From the NCBI GenBank assembly GCA_018380885.1, contig JAGZSY010000032.1, positions 1-63,141 on the forward strand: 63,141 nt of DNA. Direction: 5' to 3'. The stretch's first letter is position 1; each line of letters starts with the position of its first letter. Of this stretch, positions 42,283 to 50,849 are shown piece after piece. Below the pieces are notes generated by a model that worked only from the letters and a program-made list of their open reading frames with translations, was not told the origin of the DNA and made no database searches. The stretch comes from Enterocloster asparagiformis (GTDB lineage: Bacteria > Bacillota > Clostridia > Lachnospirales > Lachnospiraceae). The translations under genes and the position numbers were made by a program.

Positions 42283-43557
42283 ATGGTTTGGGTAGGGGCA
42301 CTGATTGTATTAGTCACGTTTGCGGCAATTTTAAAGAATCTGGAGGCCAGGATGGTTCTGATTCTGTCCGGGGCCGCCATGGCGCTCATCGCCGGGCTTG
42401 GGGGCGTGGAGAACTGTTTTGACGGGGCCATGCAGGCGTTTATCGCCCAGCTGGTCAACGAGTCGCTGGTACCCGCGATCTGCGCCTGCATGGGCTTCAG
42501 CGCGGTTATGGAGTACACCAAATGTTCATCCAACCTAATCCATCTGTTGACCAGACCCCTAAAAAAGGTGCGGTTTGCAGTGGTGCCGGGCGCGGTGCTC
42601 ATCACCTGGCTGATCAACATCGTCGTCATGAGCGCGGCGGGCTGCGCGGCCACGGTGGGAACGCTGCTGATCCCCATGATGCTGGGGCTTGGCGTGCATC
42701 CGGCCACCGCGGCGGCCTGTATCCTCATCGGCACCTGGGGAAATGTGATGAACCCGGGGCAGAGCTTTAACGTGCAGGTGGGCGAGCTGGCCTCCATGAC
42801 CGGGCTGGAGGTAGTCTCCAGCTTTACCGTGGTGGCGGTTGTGGCCCTGGTGGTCTCGGTTGTGCTGCTGACCGCGATCGACATTTTGATGGCGAAAAAG
42901 GGCGGGCAGCAGGAGCGCTCAGCCGGTTCCGCGGCAGCGGCGGAAGGAGAAACGGTTAAAATCAATTACATCAAAGCGGTCATTCCCGCCACTCCGATTA
43001 TTTTTCTGCTTCTGGGAAATGCGGGCGTTCTGCCCAATCTGGATATCACGGTGTGGATGCTGGCGTGCTCGGCCCTGGGTCTTGTGATGGATATCCGTCA
43101 CGTCCAGGACGGCGTCAAACAGTTTTTCACCGGCGTGGGCAACTCCTACCGGGATATCATCACGCTGATGGCCGCGGCCGCGGTGTTTACCTTTGGGATG
43201 AACGCGGTAGGGCTGACCGGAACGTTGGTGGAATTCATGAAAAATTCCACAGCCATCGCCCGGCTGGGCGCCGGATTCGGACCTTTCATTATAGCAGCGC
43301 TGTCCGGCTCCGGAAATGCGGCTGCCATCGCCTTTAACACCTCCATCACGCCCCATGCGGCGGACCTGGGCTACGCGGTGGAGGCCATGGGCTCGGTGGC
43401 GCAGATTGCGGCTGCCATCGGCCGGTCAGCTTCCCCGGTGGCGGGCGTTACCATTATCTGCGCGAAGATGGCTGGCGTTAGCCCTATGGACGTGGTCAAG
43501 CGCTCGATTGCGCCGATGCTGGCGGCAATGCTGATCTTTATGTTTATGCTGATGTAG
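42283..43557 (+). CDS. DcuC-family anaerobic C4-dicarboxylate carrier
   Basis: A 424-residue secondary transporter with about 11 helices. SAAGCAATVGTLLIPMML and LIGTWGNVMNPGQSFN in the first half, and ALSGSGNAAAIAFNTSITP and IGRSASPVAGVTIICAKM in the second, are the inverted repeats of the DcuC family. Such carriers exchange fumarate, malate or aspartate for succinate under anaerobic conditions. It is 12 bases upstream of a lyase gene, so the imported substrate may be a substituted succinate. ATG 42283 is preferred over upstream ATG 42250 on ribosome-site grounds. Confidence 0.88.
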   Translation: MVWVGALIVLVTFAAILKNLEARMVLILSGAAMALIAGLGGVENCFDGAMQAFIAQLVNESLVPAICACMGFSAVMEYTKCSSNLIHLLTRPLKKVRFAVVPGAVLITWLINIVVMSAAGCAATVGTLLIPMMLGLGVHPATAAACILIGTWGNVMNPGQSFNVQVGELASMTGLEVVSSFTVVAVVALVVSVVLLTAIDILMAKKGGQQERSAGSAAAAEGETVKINYIKAVIPATPIIFLLLGNAGVLPNLDITVWMLACSALGLVMDIRHVQDGVKQFFTGVGNSYRDIITLMAAAAVFTFGMNAVGLTGTLVEFMKNSTAIARLGAGFGPFIIAALSGSGNAAAIAFNTSITPHAADLGYAVEAMGSVAQIAAAIGRSASPVAGVTIICAKMAGVSPMDVVKRSIAPMLAAMLIFMFMLM

Positions 43558-43569
43558 GAGGTAAATGAG

Positions 43570-44910
43570 ATGGGATTTTCAGGTGCAGGGATGGAAGACG
43601 AATATTACGGCAGCCGGGACGTGCTGGAAGGGGTGTTCGGAGGAACCAATACCATTCAGAAAATGATGGACGTGGAGGCGGCGCTGGCCTGGGCGGAGTC
43701 ACAGGAGGGGATTGTGCCGGAGCCTTATGCGAAGGAGATTCAGGAGAAATGCAGCGCGGCCCTGTTGGATGAGGTGGTATACCAGGAGGCGAGAAGGACT
43801 ACCGGACATCCGCTCATGGGGATGCTGCGGGCGTATAAGGCCATCTGCAGCAGGGAGGCCGGCGAATACATACATTACGGCGCCACCACCCAGGATATAT
43901 CCGACACGGCCCTGATTTTACAGCTCAGGGAGGCCTGGGACATTGTGGCGGAAAAAGCCGGGCGCCTGCGGGAGATTTTGGCGCGGCAGGCCAAACGGCA
44001 CCGCAGCCTGGTCATGATCGGGCGGACCAACGATCAGCAGGCTATGCCCATCACCCTTGGCTTTAAGATTTCCACCTGGATCGACGAGCTGGACCGCTGT
44101 CTGGAGCGCATGGCCCAGAGCAGGGATCGTATCTTTGTGGGGCAGTTCGCCGGGGCGGTGGGTACCATGGCTTCGCTGGAGCAGAACGGCCCCAGGGTGC
44201 AGAAGCTGCTGTTTGAGCGCCTGGGCCTGGGAAGCCCCAGGATCAGCTGGTTTGCCACCCGGGACCGGATGGCGGAATTTACCTTTGACCTGGCTATGGT
44301 CTGCGGCGCGCTGGGGCGCATGGGCAACGAGGTGTACAATGAGCAGCGCAGCGAGGTGAACGAGCTGGCGGAGGGGTATGCCCCGGGCAAGGTGGGCAGC
44401 AGCACCATGCCCCACAAGCGCAACCCCTTCCTGCCCGGACGCCTGGCCGGACGGGGCAGAATCGCCGGAACCCTGGTGATGCGGGCCATGCAGTGCCTGG
44501 AAAACACCAATGAGCGGGACTGCCGGGTGCTGTGCGTCGAGCCTTACCACTTAAAGGAAATCTGCTGTCTGGCCGACGGCACGCTGGATATTGCGCTGGA
44601 GCTGTTTGAACATATGGAGGTACACGAGGAGCGGATTCGCGACAATATGGAAATTCTTGGGGGGCTGATCTTCAGCGAGGCGTTGATGATGCGGCTGGCC
44701 GATTCCTTCGGCCGCATGGAAGCCCACGAGCTGGTCCATGAGCTGGCCATGGCGGCCATTGAGCAGAAGCGAAAGCTGAGGGAGCTGGTGCTGGAGGACA
44801 GCCGGATTATGGCCCATCTGACAGAGGCGGAGCTGGAGCAGCTGATGTGCCCGGAGCGCTATATCGGTCTGGCGGAGCGCTTTGTGGACCAGGTTGCCGG
44901 GACGGAGTGA
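43570..44910 (+). CDS. Fumarase/adenylosuccinate-lyase superfamily lyase (copy 2)
   Basis: A 446-residue superfamily member. IHYGATTQDISDTA and the mobile-loop GSSTMPHKRNP (Ser277/278) are intact. However the block that normally reads GRTHGQ is GRTNDQQAMPIT, with Asn154 replacing the acid His. Aspartase has Gln at this position, so activity is probably retained, but with a leaving group that does not need protonation from that residue. Expected products are fumarate plus an amine or thiol. The gene is in an operon with the DcuC carrier and is close to the fumarate reductase locus. Confidence 0.85.
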   Translation: MGFSGAGMEDEYYGSRDVLEGVFGGTNTIQKMMDVEAALAWAESQEGIVPEPYAKEIQEKCSAALLDEVVYQEARRTTGHPLMGMLRAYKAICSREAGEYIHYGATTQDISDTALILQLREAWDIVAEKAGRLREILARQAKRHRSLVMIGRTNDQQAMPITLGFKISTWIDELDRCLERMAQSRDRIFVGQFAGAVGTMASLEQNGPRVQKLLFERLGLGSPRISWFATRDRMAEFTFDLAMVCGALGRMGNEVYNEQRSEVNELAEGYAPGKVGSSTMPHKRNPFLPGRLAGRGRIAGTLVMRAMQCLENTNERDCRVLCVEPYHLKEICCLADGTLDIALELFEHMEVHEERIRDNMEILGGLIFSEALMMRLADSFGRMEAHELVHELAMAAIEQKRKLRELVLEDSRIMAHLTEAELEQLMCPERYIGLAERFVDQVAGTE

Positions 44911-45111
44911 AAACGACCGGCGGGGGCAGGAAGGGTTAGAATACGGGGCTGGGATATGGTAGAATTAATGAAGGAAACGTATCACTTGTTATCAGCCTGG
45001 CGGCTGGTGACAAAGTAGAAGGATACCGGGCGGGCGCGGTTTTTGCGGCCGGTAAGAATAACGCCGGCCGGTCCTCGCGCTTGTTTAAAATCGCAGTCAC
45101 AGGAGGGGAAC

Positions 45112-46014
45112 ATGGAAATTCGACAGCTGGAATATTTTGCGGCCGTGGCCAGTCTCAGCAGCTTTACCGGGGCCGCGGCCAAGCTGCACGTCTCCCAGCC
45201 CACGATCACCACATGCATCAAAAATATGGAGGAGGAGCTGGGGATACCGCTGCTGGTGCGGGACAAGAGGAGGGTAATGCTGACCTATGAGGGGGAGGTG
45301 TTTCTGGTGAAGGCACAGGCTGTGCTGGAGCAGTTTGAGCAGATGATCCAGGACACCCAGGAGTTAGCGGGCAGCTACGAGCAGGTGCTGAACATGGGGA
45401 TCACGCCGGTGACGGGATCGTTTTTGAACGTGATCCTGTACAACGGTTTTTTCCGGGAAAACCCGGATATCAAGCACCAGGTGCTGGAACTGGGCAGCAT
45501 CGGCATCATGGAGGCCATTGATTCCGATGAGATCGACCTGGGATTCCTGGTGATTCAGGAGGGGATGGAGGAGCGCTATGATATCTGCCGGATCCAGCAG
45601 GGGCAGCTGAAAGCCCTGGTCCACCGGGATAACCCCCTGTCCACCCTGGAGCGGATTTCCCTGAAAAATCTGGCCGGCGAGCGCCTGATCTATCTGCCGC
45701 CCCACTCGTATATCCGCAGGAAGCTGGACGAGGAGTTCCGCCGCCTGGATATCACGCCCAATGTGCTGGTATATCCCCAGCAGATGATTACGGCTTTTAA
45801 TCTGGTGGAGAACAACGCGGGAATTAGCTTTGTGCTGGGGGACGGGTACAGGCCCCTGGTGCACAACGAGGACACGGCGGCTATTCCTCTGGATCCGCCC
45901 ATTCACTATGAGACCGGATTTGTGTGGAAAAAGGGAAAGCGCATCAGCCGCGCGGCGAAGCGCTGCATCGCTTACGTGCAGAGGTGGATAAAAGCGGAAG
46001 AAACTGGAAATTAG
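45112..46014 (+). CDS. LysR-family transcriptional regulator
   Basis: A 300-residue LTTR that begins MEIRQLEYFAAVASLSSFTG, with HVSQPTITTCIKNMEEELG as the DNA-reading part. The effector domain follows from about residue 88. ATG 45112 has AGGAGGGG upstream. It lies between the lyase and the hdr operon and could control either; the TGGTAT-type sites before hdrB are not LysR-like, so the lyase operon is the more likely target. Confidence 0.9.
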   Translation: MEIRQLEYFAAVASLSSFTGAAAKLHVSQPTITTCIKNMEEELGIPLLVRDKRRVMLTYEGEVFLVKAQAVLEQFEQMIQDTQELAGSYEQVLNMGITPVTGSFLNVILYNGFFRENPDIKHQVLELGSIGIMEAIDSDEIDLGFLVIQEGMEERYDICRIQQGQLKALVHRDNPLSTLERISLKNLAGERLIYLPPHSYIRRKLDEEFRRLDITPNVLVYPQQMITAFNLVENNAGISFVLGDGYRPLVHNEDTAAIPLDPPIHYETGFVWKKGKRISRAAKRCIAYVQRWIKAEETGN

Positions 46015-46073
46015 CGGGCAAAAAACGGAAATTTATGTAAATTAAAGCAGCACGAAAACAGTGCACCAACGAT

Positions 46074-46208
46074 GTCGCCGAGTGGTATACCACCCGGCGA
46101 CAAAAAACATAAAAAATTTACAAAAAGCACTATCATTTTGTGTAATATCATGGTATTATAAGAGAAAAAGTTGGGATACCAACAAACCGGAATACCAGTT
46201 TGTGGTAT
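46074..46208 (+). promoter_or_regulatory. TGGTAT/ATACCA operator array before hdrB
   Basis: A 28-base near-perfect palindrome (46074-46101) contains GTGGTATACCAC. Further half-sites follow: TGGTAT 46151-46156, ATACCA 46176-46181, ATACCA 46192-46197 and TGGTAT 46203-46208. The last two form an inverted pair. TGGT-N-ACCA sites are typical of FadR-subfamily GntR regulators. A possible promoter is TTTACA (46117-46122) with TGTAAT (46141-46146). No GntR gene is in the window. Confidence 0.65.
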
Positions 46209-46252
46209 ACAAGAAAAGGAGGTAAGCCCAATATAAGGTTGGGTATGACGGT

Positions 46253-47062
46253 ATGGTTTATAGTTATTATCCGGGTTGTACTTTAAAAACCAAAGCAAAA
46301 GAATTGGACTTCTACGCTAGAAAGTCTGCAGAGGCACTTGGCTTTACCCTGGAAGAGATTGAGGACTGGCAGTGCTGCGGCGCAGTTTACCCTCTGGCTT
46401 CCGATGAGATCGCAACCAAGCTGTCTTCCGTGAGGGCTTTAAACGCGGCCAAGGAGAAGGGCCAGGAGCTGGTGACGCTGTGCTCCGCCTGCCACCACGT
46501 GATCAAGCGGGTGAACGACGACATGGCAAACGTTGACGACATTCGTCAGAAAGTTAACAATTACCTTGACCTGGAAGAAGCGTACTGCGGTGAAACCCAT
46601 GTATACCATTATCTCGAGGTGCTTCGGGACAGGGTGGGCTTCGACAAGATCCGTGAGATGGTGAAAAACCCGCTGACCGGCAGGAAGATCGGCGCCTACT
46701 ACGGCTGCATGCTTCTGCGCCCCAGCAGCATATTGCAGTTCGACGATCCTGAGAATCCGACCATCCTGGAAGATTTCATCCGGGCCCTGGGCGCAGAGCC
46801 GGTGGTATACCCGTATCGGAACGAGTGCTGCGGCGGATACATTTCCTTAAAAGAAAAAGAGCTTTCCGGCAGTATGGTGGACCAGATTATGGAATCGGCA
46901 GAGGATAAGGGAGCTGAGGAGCTTGTGACCGCATGTCCCCTGTGCCTGTACAATCTGAACCATGGAGGGCATTCGCATACCCCCATTGTTAAATATTTCA
47001 CAGAGATATTGGCGGAGGCCCTTGGTATAAAAGAGGAACAGGGAGGTGTAGAGGGTGCTTAA
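46253..47062 (+). CDS. hdrB: Heterodisulfide reductase subunit B-like protein (HdrB)
   Basis: A 269-residue protein with two complete CCG domains that bind non-cubane [4Fe-4S] clusters. Set one is Cys9, Cys41-Cys42, Cys77 and Cys80; set two is Cys152, Cys192-Cys193, Cys228 and Cys231. In methanogens this subunit reduces the CoM-S-S-CoB disulfide. Here the operon ends in a fumarate reductase, so the final acceptor may differ. The ribosome site AAAGGAGG is 30 bases from ATG 46253; a hairpin (CCCAA with TTGGG, 46227-46243) lies between them. The gene overlaps hdrC by eight bases. Confidence 0.92.
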   Translation: MVYSYYPGCTLKTKAKELDFYARKSAEALGFTLEEIEDWQCCGAVYPLASDEIATKLSSVRALNAAKEKGQELVTLCSACHHVIKRVNDDMANVDDIRQKVNNYLDLEEAYCGETHVYHYLEVLRDRVGFDKIREMVKNPLTGRKIGAYYGCMLLRPSSILQFDDPENPTILEDFIRALGAEPVVYPYRNECCGGYISLKEKELSGSMVDQIMESAEDKGAEELVTACPLCLYNLNHGGHSHTPIVKYFTEILAEALGIKEEQGGVEGA

Positions 47063-47447
47063 AACGGACAAAGAGAAGGCTGAGCTGCTGAAGGAGATCA
47101 GCGGCGTGGATACCAAAAAATGTATGAAGTGCGGCAGATGCTCCGCATCCTGCCCGTCCTACGATGCGATGGATATCAGACCCCACCAGTTCGTGTCCTA
47201 TGTCCAGAACGGGGACGTGGAACCGCTGCTGCATTCGAAATCCATCTGGAAATGCCTGTCCTGCTTCGCCTGCGTGGAGCGCTGTCCCAGAGATGTGAAG
47301 CCGGCCAAGCTGATCGAGGCCGTGCGTCTCATGGTGATCCGCCAGCAGGGGCAGAACTACCTGTCGCCGGACGAGATTCCGGAGCTTTTGGACCCGGAGC
47401 TGCCCCAGCAGCTGCTGGCGAGCGCGTTTCGGAAATACAGTAAGTAA
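47055..47447 (+). CDS. hdrC: Heterodisulfide reductase subunit C-like protein (HdrC)
   Basis: A 130-residue ferredoxin-like electron carrier. Two [4Fe-4S] motifs, CMKCGRCSASCP (residues about 23-34) and CLSCFACVERCP (about 67-78), lie in a small helical fold. It passes electrons between HdrA and HdrB in the soluble HdrABC complex. The start is GTG at 47055, inside the hdrB end, with GGGAGG upstream. The length is at the short end for the family. Confidence 0.92.
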   Translation: MLKTDKEKAELLKEISGVDTKKCMKCGRCSASCPSYDAMDIRPHQFVSYVQNGDVEPLLHSKSIWKCLSCFACVERCPRDVKPAKLIEAVRLMVIRQQGQNYLSPDEIPELLDPELPQQLLASAFRKYSK

Positions 47448-47470
47448 GAGAAAGGTCGGAGGTGAATTCA

Positions 47471-49456
47471 TTGCAAAGAATAGGAGTTTTTGTCTGTCAC
47501 TGCGGAACGAACATCGCGGGCACCGTGGATGTGGAAAAAGTAGTGGAGATGGTGAAATCAGAGCCTGGCGTGGTTCATGCGGAAGAATACCAGTATATGT
47601 GTTCCGAGGCCGGCCAGTCGAAAATAAAGGATGCGATCCGGGATAAGCATCTGACGGGCGTGGTGGTATGTTCCTGCTCCCCGCGGATGCACGAGACCAC
47701 GTTCCGCAAGGCCGCGGAGCGGGCGGGCCTCAATCCCTACATGGTGGAGATCGCCAACATCCGGGAGCACTGCTCCTGGATTCACAAGAATAAAGAGGAA
47801 GCCACCGAGAAGGCGGTAATCCTGGCCAGAGCGGCTATCGCAAAGGTGAACTTAAACGCCCCCTTACAGCCCGGCGAGAGCCGCGTGGTGAAGAGAGCCC
47901 TGGTTATCGGCGGAGGCATCGCCGGAATCCAGACAGCCCTGGACATCGCGGACGCGGGCTACGAGGTGGACATCGTGGAGAAAACCCCCAGCATCGGCGG
48001 CAAGATGTCCCAGCTGGACAAAACCTTTCCGACCCTGGACTGTTCCGCCTGTATTCTGACCCCCAAGATGGTGGAGGCGGCGGCCCACGATAAGATCAAC
48101 ATTTATACATACAGCGAGGTGGAGAAGGTGTCCGGCTTTGTGGGCGACTTCTCCGTGGATATCCGCAAAAAGGCCAGAAGCGTGGATATGACCAAGTGTA
48201 CGGGCTGCGGAGTGTGCTCTGAGAAGTGCCCGTCCAAAAAGACGCCCAGCGAGTTTAACCGCGGCCTGTCCAACCGAAGCGCCATCTACACCCCCTTCGC
48301 CCAGGCGATCCCCAACGTACCGGTGATCGACCGGGAGCACTGCATCAAGTTCCAGACCGGAAAATGCGGCGTCTGCGAGAAGGTGTGCGCGGCGGGCGCT
48401 ATCGACTACAAGCAGCAGGATGAGATCATTACAAGAGAGTACGGCGCCATCGTGGTGGCCACCGGATTCGACACCATCAAGCTGGACAAATTCGACGAGT
48501 ATTCCTACAACCAGAGCCCGGATGTGATCACATCCCTGGAGTTCGAGCGCCTGACCAACGCGGCGGGCCCCACCAAGGGACATTTGGAGCGCCTCTCCAA
48601 CCACGAGCCGCCCAAGTCCGTGACCTTCATCCAGTGCGTGGGCTCCCGCGACCTGACCTGTAAGGGCAAGACCTACTGTTCCAAAATCTGCTGCATGTAC
48701 ACAGCGAAGCACGCCATGCTGATCCGCGACAAGTACCCGGATGTGGAGGTCAACGTGTTCTACATCGACGTCCGGACACCCGGAAAGAACTTCGACGAGT
48801 TCTACCGCAGAGCGGTTGAGGAGTACGGCGTCAACTACATCAAGGGCCAGGTCGGCAAGGTTGCTGAGGTGGGCGGCCATCTGAGAGTCCAGGCCGTTGA
48901 CTTAATCGACAACAAGCGGATCATGCTGGAGACCGATCTGGTAGTGCTGGCAACGGCCATCGAGCCCGATCCGTCGGTGCGCGGACTGGCGACCATGCTG
49001 ACCGCCAGCATCGACACCAACAACTTCCTCACCGAGGCTCATCCCAAGCTTCGTCCCGTGGAGAGCCCCACGGCCGGCGTGTTCCTCTCCGGCGTGTGCC
49101 AGGGACCCAAGGACATTCCCGAGACCGTTTCCCAGGCCGGAGCCGCGGCCGCGAAGGTGATCGGACTCTTAGCCAAGGACAAGCTGGTGACCAACCCCTG
49201 TACGGCCAAATCCGACGAGCGGTACTGCAACGGCTGTTCCGCCTGTGAGAAGGTTTGCCCCTACGGAGCAATTTCCTATGAGAATAAGGAAGTATTCGAC
49301 CACGGAATCCGTGAGACCAGAAGAGTGGCTGTGGTGAACACCGCTCTGTGCCAGGGCTGCGGCGCTTGTACCGTCGCCTGTCCGTCCGGCGCTATGGACC
49401 TGCAGGGATTCTCCAACAGACAATTAATCGCGGAGGTGGACGCAATATGCAAATAG
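47471..49456 (+). CDS. hdrA: Heterodisulfide reductase subunit A-like flavoprotein (HdrA)
   Basis: A 661-residue flavoprotein, the bifurcating core of Hdr complexes. VFVCHCGTNIAG opens the N-terminal domain. VIGGGIAGIQTALDIADAGY binds FAD, and LDCSACILTPKM is the conserved Cys block after it. CTGCGVCSEKCP and CGVCEKVC are inserted Fe-S motifs. CNGCSACEKVCPYGAI and CQGCGACTVACPSGAM near the end are the ferredoxin-type clusters. The start is TTG 47471, eight bases from GGAGG. The ten-base overlap with the next gene indicates complex co-assembly. Confidence 0.93.
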   Translation: MQRIGVFVCHCGTNIAGTVDVEKVVEMVKSEPGVVHAEEYQYMCSEAGQSKIKDAIRDKHLTGVVVCSCSPRMHETTFRKAAERAGLNPYMVEIANIREHCSWIHKNKEEATEKAVILARAAIAKVNLNAPLQPGESRVVKRALVIGGGIAGIQTALDIADAGYEVDIVEKTPSIGGKMSQLDKTFPTLDCSACILTPKMVEAAAHDKINIYTYSEVEKVSGFVGDFSVDIRKKARSVDMTKCTGCGVCSEKCPSKKTPSEFNRGLSNRSAIYTPFAQAIPNVPVIDREHCIKFQTGKCGVCEKVCAAGAIDYKQQDEIITREYGAIVVATGFDTIKLDKFDEYSYNQSPDVITSLEFERLTNAAGPTKGHLERLSNHEPPKSVTFIQCVGSRDLTCKGKTYCSKICCMYTAKHAMLIRDKYPDVEVNVFYIDVRTPGKNFDEFYRRAVEEYGVNYIKGQVGKVAEVGGHLRVQAVDLIDNKRIMLETDLVVLATAIEPDPSVRGLATMLTASIDTNNFLTEAHPKLRPVESPTAGVFLSGVCQGPKDIPETVSQAGAAAAKVIGLLAKDKLVTNPCTAKSDERYCNGCSACEKVCPYGAISYENKEVFDHGIRETRRVAVVNTALCQGCGACTVACPSGAMDLQGFSNRQLIAEVDAICK

Positions 49457-49893
49457 AACATGAGAATACGGAATTTAAGCCGCTCATCGTCGCGTTCTGC
49501 TGCAACTGGTGCAGCTATGCGGGCGCTGACCTGGCGGGAACCAGCCGCCTGGGCTATCCCGCGGAGGTAAAGATCATCCGGGTGCCCTGCTCCTGCCGTG
49601 TGAACCCGCTGTTTATCCTGCGGGCCTTCCAGAAGGGCGCGGACGGCGTGATCATCTGCGGCTGCCATCCGGGCGACTGCCACTACAGCACGGGCAACTA
49701 CTATGCGAGAAGAAGAATGACGCTGCTGTTCTCACTCTTAGACTACATCGGAGTGGAGAAGGGCAGAACCAGGGTGGAGTGGGTTTCCGCCGCCGAGGGC
49801 GTGAAATTTGCCGCCACCATGAACGATTTTATTGAAAAAATCCACAGCCTGGGCAAGAATGTGAGATTGGAGGATTTGCGATGCAGGAAATGA
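49447..49893 (+). CDS. MvhD/FloxD-like [2Fe-2S] subunit
   Basis: A 148-residue protein of the methyl-viologen-reducing hydrogenase delta family. FCCNWCSYAGADLAG, VPCSCRVN and CGCHPGDCHYSTGNYYA supply Cys for a [2Fe-2S] cluster. This subunit links HdrA to an electron-donating module: hydrogenase in methanogens, Flox in sulfate reducers. Here the downstream Flox-like genes supply that donor. It overlaps hdrA by ten bases and the next gene by 13. Confidence 0.92.
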   Translation: MQIEHENTEFKPLIVAFCCNWCSYAGADLAGTSRLGYPAEVKIIRVPCSCRVNPLFILRAFQKGADGVIICGCHPGDCHYSTGNYYARRRMTLLFSLLDYIGVEKGRTRVEWVSAAEGVKFAATMNDFIEKIHSLGKNVRLEDLRCRK

Positions 49894-50846
49894 TTAAGAG
49901 AGCCAAGGAATTGCTGGCCGACGGCACGGTGGTCCGCGTGCTGGGCTGGAAGCGCTGCGACCTGCCCTACAATCCCGAGCCCGCGTTTTTCGGCAATGAG
50001 AAAGAGCTGGATGCGCTGGTCTACGACGGGTTCTGCGGAGCAAATTTGAGCAAATACATGATCGAGGCCGGCAAGAAGGAGGGCAGAACCCTGGTGTTCT
50101 TAAAGCCCTGCGATACATACAGCTTCAACCAGCTGGTAAAGGAGCACCGGATCGACCGGGAGAAGGCTTACGTCATCGGCGTGGGCTGCAAGGGCAAGCT
50201 GGACATCGAGGCCATCAAGAGCCAGGGAATCAAGGGCATTGAGACCATCGAGGAGGACGGCGATACCTTAAAGATCGGCACTATCTACGGGGAAAAGACC
50301 TGCGCTTACGGGGACGCTGTTCTGGAGCGCTGCAAGGTCTGTAAGGGAACCGAGCACATGGTGTACGACGAGCTGATCGGCGCGGACGTGGAGCTGGCGG
50401 TGAAGCCCCAGGACCGTTTCGCCAAGGTCCGTGAGCTGGAGGCCATGAGCCCGGAGGAGCGCTTTGAATTCTGGCAGGGCGAGCTCTCCAAGTGCATCCG
50501 CTGCAACGCCTGCCGCAACGTGTGTCCGGCGTGCAGCTGCAACAAGTGCGTGTTTGACAGCGACCGCTTCGACACCACCCAGAAGGCCAACGCGGACACC
50601 TTTGAGGAGCAGATGTTCCACCTGATCCGCGCCTTCCATGTGGCTGGAAGATGTACGGACTGCGGCGAGTGTAGCCGGGTATGCCCCCAGGGAATCCCGC
50701 TCCACCTGCTGAACCGGAAGCTGATCGGGGACATCAATGGATTCTACGGAACGTACCAGGCGGGCGAGGACACGGAGGCACTTGCGCCGCTGACCGCGTT
50801 TAAGATGGACGACGTTGAGCCAAGCATTGTTGGGGAAAGGGGATAA
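49881..50846 (+). CDS. FloxB-like Fe-S protein
   Basis: A 321-residue protein. The first 190 residues resemble the FrhB/FdhB-like fold (VFLKPCDTYSFNQLVKEHR, VIGVGCKGKLDIEA). Then two ferredoxin motifs follow: CIRCNACRNVCPACSC near residue 205 and CTDCGECSRVCPQGIPL near 258. In the Flox module such a subunit relays electrons from the NADH-oxidising FloxA toward MvhD/HdrA. Function is assigned by architecture and order. The next gene begins three bases after its stop. Confidence 0.82.
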   Translation: MQEMIKRAKELLADGTVVRVLGWKRCDLPYNPEPAFFGNEKELDALVYDGFCGANLSKYMIEAGKKEGRTLVFLKPCDTYSFNQLVKEHRIDREKAYVIGVGCKGKLDIEAIKSQGIKGIETIEEDGDTLKIGTIYGEKTCAYGDAVLERCKVCKGTEHMVYDELIGADVELAVKPQDRFAKVRELEAMSPEERFEFWQGELSKCIRCNACRNVCPACSCNKCVFDSDRFDTTQKANADTFEEQMFHLIRAFHVAGRCTDCGECSRVCPQGIPLHLLNRKLIGDINGFYGTYQAGEDTEALAPLTAFKMDDVEPSIVGERG

Positions 50847-50849
50847 CGT

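Noticed and set aside
44986..45015. Hairpin CTTGTTATCAGCC/GGCTGGTGACAAAG after the second lyase, considered as a terminator
   Set aside because: The stem relies on several G-U or mismatched pairs and no T run follows.
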